Of a stretch of 64,000 bases of DNA, positions 58,066 through 64,000 are shown piece by piece. The stretch is taken from assembly GCA_037976565.1 (NCBI GenBank), contig CP137683.1, forward strand, positions 4,984,865 through 5,048,864, written 5' to 3'. The stretch is from Mesocentrotus franciscanus (Eukaryota; Echinodermata; Echinoidea; Camarodonta; Strongylocentrotidae). The number at the start of each line of letters is the position of its first letter. Position 1 is the first letter of the stretch. Position numbers and translations under genes: made by a program. Under the pieces are notes generated by a model. The model had not been told where the DNA came from and did no database searches. It saw only the letters and a list, made by a program, of their open reading frames with translations.

Positions 58066-59019
58066 AGGTCAAAGGTCATTGACCCCTGCCTAAATCACAC
58101 AAAAATTTATTTCAGCAACAAAATATGGTATATAGATGATCTTGGTGTCAAAATGCACAGGATTACGAAAGAAGATGACATAGAATAAATACTGACCCTT
58201 AGAATAAAATCTTGACCTCCGAAAAGGAGGTCAAAGGTCAAATATAGATGTTTTATCACTAAAATGTCATATTAGTAACAGGAAAATTACCATATTATAT
58301 AAAAATGAGCACAAACAAATCGAATAGGCTAATTTCAACCTATTGTGGCGGGTATGGGGTTATTATTTTTCCAAGAGCAGAGATGGAGGGGAAATTTCCT
58401 TTCTGAGGGTCAAAGGTCATTGACCTGCACTAAAACACTATCAATTGTATCTCAGCAACAAAATATGGTATATAGCTGATCTTGGTGTCAAAATGCACAG
58501 GATTACGATAGAAGATGCCATAGAATAAATACTGACCTTTAAAATAAAATCCTGACCTCCGAAAATGAGGTCAAAGGTCAAATATAGACGTTTTATCACT
58601 AAAATGTCACATTAGTAACAGGAAAATTACCATATTATATAAAAATGAGCACAAACAAATCGAATAGGTTCATTTCAACCTATTGTGGCGGGTATGGGGT
58701 TATTATTTTTCCAAGAGCAGAGAGGGAGGGGAAATTTCCTTTCTGAGGGTCAGAGGTCATTGACCTGCACTAAAACACTATCAATTGTATCTCAGCAACA
58801 AAATATGGTATATAGCTGGTCTTAGTGTCAAAATGCACAGGATTACGAAAGAAGATGACATAGAATAATTACTGACCCTTAGAATAAAATCCTGACCTCC
58901 GAAAATGAGGTCAAAGGTCAAAAATAGACTTATTGTGGCGGGTATGGTGGTTTTTATTTATTCCAAGAGCAGAGGGAGAGGGGGAAATTTCCTTTCTGAG
59001 GGTCAAAGGTCATTGACCC
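58066..59019. promoter_or_regulatory. Array of DR1/IR1 nuclear-receptor-like sites, left arm
   Basis: Perfect AGGTCA-A-AGGTCA occurs at 58066, 58228, 58568 and 58908. GGGTCA-A-AGGTCA-T-TGACCt/c composites (direct repeat spaced by one, overlapping an inverted repeat spaced by one) occur at 58407 and 59000, and a one-base variant at 58747. The first site also continues into TTGACCCC. Binding is an inference from consensus only. Confidence 0.6.
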
Positions 59020-59329
59020 TGCACTAAAACACTATAAATTGTATCTCAGGAACAGCATGTTTTACATAGGCCTCAATGATCTTGGTGTCAAAATGCACAG
59101 AATTATACCAGGAGACAAACAAATAATGAAATGGATTTTCACAACCAAAATACAAAGTTAAAGGTCAAATGAGTAAGGGGGGTGTTAAAGTTCATTAGTG
59201 GCAAATAGTTTGTGTATGTAAAGTATATGTGCATTTATAATCAACAGTTTGCAGAATACTACTCACAACTTAGAACTTACAGTAACTAACGGCAACACAA
59301 TATAAATTAATACTACTCAGTCTGTTTCC

Positions 59330-59691
59330 TCTTCATCGCTACCAATAACTTCTTCTGAATCTATGCTATCTGTTCCATTGGAGCAATGTCCACATCACAC
59401 TCCACATGCAGATACACATGACATGCCAGCTTTCATGCAGCTGCATGTCATGTTTTGACACTGCCTCTCCCCTTCTTTGCAGTTGCAACAAATTCCTTTC
59501 AGAAGGTTGTCTGGCGCGATACCAACAGACAGCATCTTTGGTCTGAGTTTTCTGTTGGAATCTAACTCCCATCCTTTTCCTTTGGGATCAAAAATAGAGG
59601 TGTCAAGATGCTTCCATACCACAACTTGAAGATGGGTTACTATTATTAAGGAGAGGAGTTTGGTGCACCTTGCAGAGAGTCTTGTATACAA
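59330..59691 (-). pseudogene. Inverted partial copy of the transposon gene's 3' end
   Basis: Same reading as 61030-61340, in the left arm: HLQVVVWKHLDTSIFDPKGK, LLKGICCNCKEGERQC, CSCMKAGMSCVSACGV. Unlike the right-arm copy it keeps the base at the Trp-Lys junction, so the frame is continuous through this segment. It also has the in-frame TGA after ACGV and the open acidic tail ending GSDEEETD. Lacks the nuclease part. Confidence 0.8.
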
Positions 59692-59890
59692 CAGAGAAAG
59701 TGATGTCGACTCTAATTAAGAACCTGTGGCATTGCTTAGAATTATTGACTGCTTGAGGGTACGTAGGACATAGAATATTAAAAAAACCTGGCAGAGCTGA
59801 CTGGCTGTCCAATTTATTAACACGAGAATAGTATTTACAAAAGACTTAACTTGGGAATACTACTGTAAAATAACAAAATTTCCAAGATGG

Positions 59891-61340
59891 ATGGATATAC
59901 ATGTATGTGAAATATGTAATGAGGACTTTTCAGAAGCAGGAAAGATACAGAGGTTGCACAGAAAGGGATATGAGAATCTAATAAAGCAGTGTAGACGTAT
60001 CAACAACTCTTCATTAATTATTACAGCGATTCGAATGAAAATGGACTAGCAACACTCATATGACAGTCTATCGTAGATGCCGAAACCTTTTCCTGCAAAA
60101 GGAGCTGAACCTGGTCCCAACATCTCTTTTCACAATGGATCGCATGATGAGGAAACCCAAAAAGCATGAATTTGGCAAGATGCTCAAGGAAACAGCTATA
60201 AAACATGACTTGGACATAAACAGCAAGATGCATGTTGTTGATGGAGGGTGGGTACTTCATCAGGTAAAGTGGTCCAGAGGTGCAACAACCAAGACTATAT
60301 ATAGTTGATACATATGTCAGGTATGTTCAAAACAAATTCAAGGATGCTACTGTAGTGTTTGACGGCTACGGGGAAGAATCGTCAACGAAAGATCATGAAC
60401 ATATGCGGCGGATGGCTGGGTAGAAGGTGTCTCCGGACATGAGCGTCACACCGGACTTGACCATATCATGTGACAGAGGTTTTCCTGGCAAATGAGAAAA
60501 ACAAAGGAGTCTTAATCACGATGATATCTGCAGAGATGGCAAGCCACAATATCACTGTACGCCAAGCAAAAGATGATGGTGACACGCTGATTGTTAGGTC
60601 TACAATGCTGTCGCCTAGGACACTGATATTTTGATATTGCTCTGCTATCATAGGCCTATCCACTGTACTAATTTGTATTAATTACAAGCAGACTTTAATG
60701 GTCTTTACGACATCTCTAGCATAGACATCAGAGACAAAGAAGAGTTCCTCTTCAAGTATGGCTGATCTGGAAACGACACTGTTTCATGCATTCATGGGCA
60801 CACCTGCCAGTGTCATTACTGCATTCACAAGTGACACTTTAACCGACTCCACAATTCGAACAGCTGGGTTGAAAGCAATGCAGACCACATATATGGCTGT
60901 GGGGATACTCCCTATAGAAAAGTCTCGCTATATAAAGTTCAAGAAGCAAGCAGCCAAGGGCAATATCGATCCTGACCGCCTTCCACCAACGGAAGATGCA
61001 ACAGCTCAACATTTACTTCGTGTCCATCTTCAAGTTTTGGTATGAAGCATCTTGACACCTCTATTCTTGATCCCAAAGGAAAAGGATGGGAGTTAGATTC
61101 CAACAGAAAACTCAGACCAAAGATGCTGTCTGTTGGTATCGCGCCAGACAACCTTCTGAAAGGAATTTGTTGCAACTGCAAAGAAGGGGAGAGGCAGTGT
61201 CAAAACATGAAATGCAGCTGCATGAAAGCTGGCATGTCATGTGTATCTGCATGTGGAGTGTGATGTGGACATTGCTCCAATGGAACAGATAGCATAGATG
61301 CAGAAGAAGTTATTGGTAGCGATGAAGAGGAAACAGACTG
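59891..61340 (+). pseudogene. Academ-like transposon protein, broken
   Basis: Pieces in order: CEICNEDFSEAGKIQRLHRKG (zinc-binding start; cut after KG); VVDGGWVLHQVKW; VVFDGYGEESSTKDHEHMRR; DDGDTLIV and DTDILILLCYH (acid pairs as in XPG/FEN nucleases); HAFMGTPAS, where relatives have an HAFxGCDTTS-like motif; LPPTEDATAQHLLRVHLQV; then the eight-Cys cluster CCNCKEGERQCQNMKCSC...CVSACG and an acidic tail. In-frame TAG/TGA codons and frameshifts (near 60050, 60310, 60475, 60615, 61045) stop expression. I infer a transposase/nuclease role by family resemblance; catalytic proof is lacking and the GCD motif is lost. Confidence 0.7.
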
Positions 61341-61637
61341 AGTAGTATTAATTTATATTGTGTTGCCGTTAGTTACTGTAAGTTCTAAGTTGTGAGTAGT
61401 ATTCTGCAAACTGTTGATTATAAATGCACATATACTTTACATATACAAACTATTTGCCACTAATGAACTTTAACCCCCTTACTCATTTTGACCTTTAACT
61501 TTGTATTTTGGTTGTGAAGAATCCATTTCATATTTAGTTTGTCTCCTAGTACAATTCTGTGCATTTTGACACCAGGATCGTCGAGGCCTATGTAAAACAT
61601 GCTGCTGCTGAGATACAATTTATAGTGTTTCAGTGCA

Positions 61638-62343
61638 GGGTCAATGACCTTTGACCCTCAGAAAGGAAATTTCCCCTCCCCTCTGCTCTTGAATAAATAA
61701 TAAACTCCATACCCGCCACAATAAGTTAAAATTAGCCTCCTTGATTTTTTTTTTGTGCTCATTTTTATATAATATGGTAATTTTCCTGTTACTTATATGA
61801 CATTTTAGTGATAAAACATCTATTTTTTACCTTTGACCTCATTTTCGGAGGTCAGGATTTTGTTCTAAGGGTCAGTAATTATTCTATGTCATCTTCTTTC
61901 GTAATCCTGTGCATTTTGACACCAAGATCATCTATATACCATATTTTGTTGCTGAGAACAATTTATAGTGTTTTAGTGCAGGGTCAATGACCTTTGACCC
62001 TCAGAAAGGAAATTTCCCCCTCCCTCTCTGCTCTTGGAATAAATAATAACTCCCATACCCGCCACTTAAGTTGAAATTAGCCTCTTTGATTTGTTTGTGC
62101 TCATTTTTATATAATATGGTAATTTTCCTGTTACCAATATGAAATGTTAGTGATAAAACGTCTATTTTGACCTTTGACCTCATTTTCGGAGGTCAGAATT
62201 TGGTCCCAAGGGTCAATAATTATTTTATGTCATCTTCTTTTGTAATTCTGTGCAATTTGACACCTAGATCATCTATATACCATATTTTGTTGCTGAAATA
62301 TAATTTTTAGTGATTTAGGCAGGGGTCAATGACCTTTGACCTC
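61638..62343. promoter_or_regulatory. Array of DR1/IR1 nuclear-receptor-like sites, right arm
   Basis: Inverted counterparts of the left-arm sites: GGGTCAATGACCTTTGACCC at 61638 and 61981, TGACCTTTGACCT at 62168, and GGGTCAATGACCTTTGACCT near 62323. Spacing of about 150-190 and 340 bases follows the subrepeats. Confidence 0.6.
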
Positions 62344-62482
62344 TAATAAAAAATCTCCCCAACCCCCATACCTCCTCCCTTTTTTTGGTAGTTGTCCATA
62401 CCCATACCTACCCAAATCAGTTGAAATTAGCTTCTTTTAAATTTTTTCACAGATTGGCTCAATATATGGCTAATTTAGGGTT

Positions 62483-63635
62483 ACTAATCGGCGAATTGAA
62501 AATCATAATCCGCTCGACGAGATCTCATCGGCTGGACTAGCAATGACCGATTTGCGCAGTCTCTGTAACAGGTCCACATCTACCACCGATTATTATCGAT
62601 AATCAAGCTATGAACTGAACTTTAAAAGTATGAGACGTGCTCAAATGAAATAATATACGGTAAACTGCCGATTGTTTCTAAAAATATTACTGTCGACGAC
62701 TTAAATTAGAGTTCATTCAATCAGTTAATATTCTTTGGTCAGACAAAAGAAAAGGAGATGGGATAGGTGGTAATACGTTGTGACGATGCAGAAAGCACCT
62801 CACTGCAACGACGAACACATCACAATCATTTCAGAGATCTTCACACAAAATGGATCTTTACTTACTTTTGTTGGTATCGTATGGTATCACTTCGATGTTG
62901 ATGTTTGCCTGAAGATTTTCTGCTTCACTGAGATGTACTTGTCAAACTTTTATTACAATAGAAATTCACTTAAAAGAAAAATGCTTCATTGATTGTAGTT
63001 GAATAACTTCAAAGTTGCACTTCATACAACCGCCATTTTTCTTCAATTTCGTGCTCAAATCGTAGGGAGTTCTGGGAATGCAAAAAATGTTTTATGCATG
63101 ACCTAATACATAAAACATTTTGTTGATGGCCAATCACCAAACAGCAATTGGCGTATTTTTTACGTCATTGCTCATGAATAAACATTGACCCTCCAAAATC
63201 GTCGTTCAAATTGGACAAAACCCCCATAATGCATCCAATGCAAAACCTATGGAATGTCAAAGGTCACAATTTGAGTCGCTCCTCTAGTCCTCCTACGGAG
63301 GACATACTGTGTATGATCGAATCTCTTTGTATAATGAACGAATGAAAACATGCATCATTTGTTTTATACAACGAAACTCCTAGATCCTTGTTATTTGATG
63401 TAAAAATAATTAATTCAAGATTGTTTCATGACAGTTTATGGCTGACCAATAAATCTCAAGTTTTAATAAGTCTCAATTTAGTGCGCACACATATAGATAT
63501 AGCAAGCGCGCCTCTATCTATACCCATTTACGCATAGTGCTGCGCAAGAATAGGCCCATGTGTACACGCAGTATTAAGCGCTCTAACCTCTACGCGCACT
63601 ACTGCGCGTCATTGGAAAATCGTTGGATAGTACTA
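62483..63635. other. No gene recognised
   Basis: AT-rich; 'tacaaaNgatgcatg' near 63345 inversely matches the repeat ends at 48935 and 54615. No exon seen. Confidence 0.4.
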
Positions 63636-63758
63636 TAGTATTAATGACTGCTTTGAGAGAAATAATTGTTTTTATACGCTCAAGGGAAGGTTACAATTGT
63701 GCTATTGCCCGAGGCGTTTAACAACTATTTCTCGAATATTAAAGTAGTCGTTAATACT
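63636..63758. repeat. Inverted repeat (agtattaa.gactgctttgag)
   Basis: Left 'agtattaatgactgctttgagagaaataattgtt' and right 'aacaactatttctcgaatat..aaagtagtcgttaatact' form imperfect arms of about 36 bases. Confidence 0.75.
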
Positions 63759-63835
63759 TTTATATGCCGAAAAAAGAGTCAACTTACCAATCAACTGGTA
63801 GAACAGGAAGAGCAGAAATAAATAGTTGAATAACT

Positions 63836-63950
63836 CGTTGAATAACACTAGTAACAGTAGAACTCCGTAAAAACTCAGTAACTCCGTAAAAAACTCCGTA
63901 AAAACTCCGTAACTCCGTAGAAAATAACTCCATAAAACTCTGTAACTCTG
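63836..63950. repeat. Tandem aactccgtaa repeat
   Basis: Seven to nine units of 'aactccgtaa(aaa)' with variable A-run length, drifting to 'aactctgtaa' at the end. Recent slippage-type minisatellite. Confidence 0.9.
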
Positions 63951-64000
63951 ACTGCAAGCCTATTTGTTAAAGATGTTTACTGTGCAGTTGTCAAAGTTAA

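Larger units (their letters stand above)
57936..62482. mobile_element. Large inverted-repeat DNA transposon, Academ-like
   Basis: The left arm (about 57954-59637) and right arm (about 61030-62455) are reverse complements, each beginning 'atctgtgaaaaaatttaaaa'. The left arm has an additional internal unit. The arms hold 280-350 base subrepeats and end inside a shared piece of gene. The single-copy centre, 59638-61029, carries most of a broken gene with an XPG-like nuclease signature and an eight-cysteine cluster, the combination described for the Academ superfamily. Outermost bases may be 'ccctaa.tta' on both sides, but the exact ends and target duplication are unresolved. Confidence 0.7.

Noticed and set aside
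1..64000. CRISPR arrays, operons, ribosome binding sites, phage genes
   Set aside because: Spliced genes, SINEs and eukaryotic transposons show this is nuclear animal DNA; no regularly spaced repeat-spacer array is present.

Overview
The window looks like a gene-poor, AT-rich chromosomal segment of a marine invertebrate. It has spliced genes with GT-AG introns, many microsatellites and a dense load of eukaryotic transposons. An invertebrate deuterostome such as an echinoderm is my best guess, because of the mix of a PHD-bearing CR1-like retrotransposon, an Ngaro-like element, an Academ-like element and clustered SLC6 transporters. The species cannot be fixed from the sequence. There is no prokaryotic gene organisation.

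Host genes. Two partial genes of the SLC6 (sodium-coupled neurotransmitter/amino-acid symporter) family lie head-to-tail on the minus strand. Gene A shows seven exons between 47697 and 37806 (TM7 to the C-terminal stop). Gene B shows its first two coding exons at 17950-17818 and 15792-15661 (N-terminus, TM1, TM2). All visible exon junctions agree in phase. Gene A carries a one-base frameshift in its TM8/9 exon and an Asp-to-Asn change at a sodium-site residue. Gene B lacks the canonical TM1 glycines. The 5' exons of A (upstream of 47697) and the 3' exons of B (below 15661) were not found here.

Mobile DNA, left to right. 1-15600: decayed hAT-like element (2523-4150), a tRNA-type SINE, several TIR MITEs, local duplications and a 1.5 kb inverted-repeat element with nested insertions. 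16000-19260: palindromes and a TTAA-bounded MITE with another MITE nested in it. 19645-23110: a CR1-like non-LTR retrotransposon with PHD finger, APE endonuclease and reverse transcriptase, broken by frameshifts. 24481-24766: a hAT-type MITE with an exact 8-bp target duplication. 27780-36947: a 9.2 kb element whose repeats are laid out as A1 ... B1-A2 ... B2 (split direct repeats), carrying a spliced, frameshifted SGNH/GDSL-like hydrolase gene, which fits an Ngaro-type tyrosine-recombinase retroelement that has lost its core genes.

37800-47700: SLC6 gene A. Its introns hold a decayed duplicate exon, a SINE, and a telomere-motif minisatellite that was hit by a 5'-truncated L1/Tx1-type retrotransposon and then amplified as a higher-order repeat. 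48500-54760: palindromic repeats and a hAT-type element (50663-52131) with an exact 8-bp target duplication. 56500-57110: reverse-transcriptase relic. 57936-62482: a 4.5 kb element with about 1.5 kb inverted arms and a broken gene that has an XPG-like nuclease signature and a C-terminal eight-cysteine cluster, consistent with the Academ superfamily. Its arms are studded with near-consensus nuclear-receptor sites (DR1 plus IR1). The last kilobase holds an inverted repeat and a short tandem repeat.
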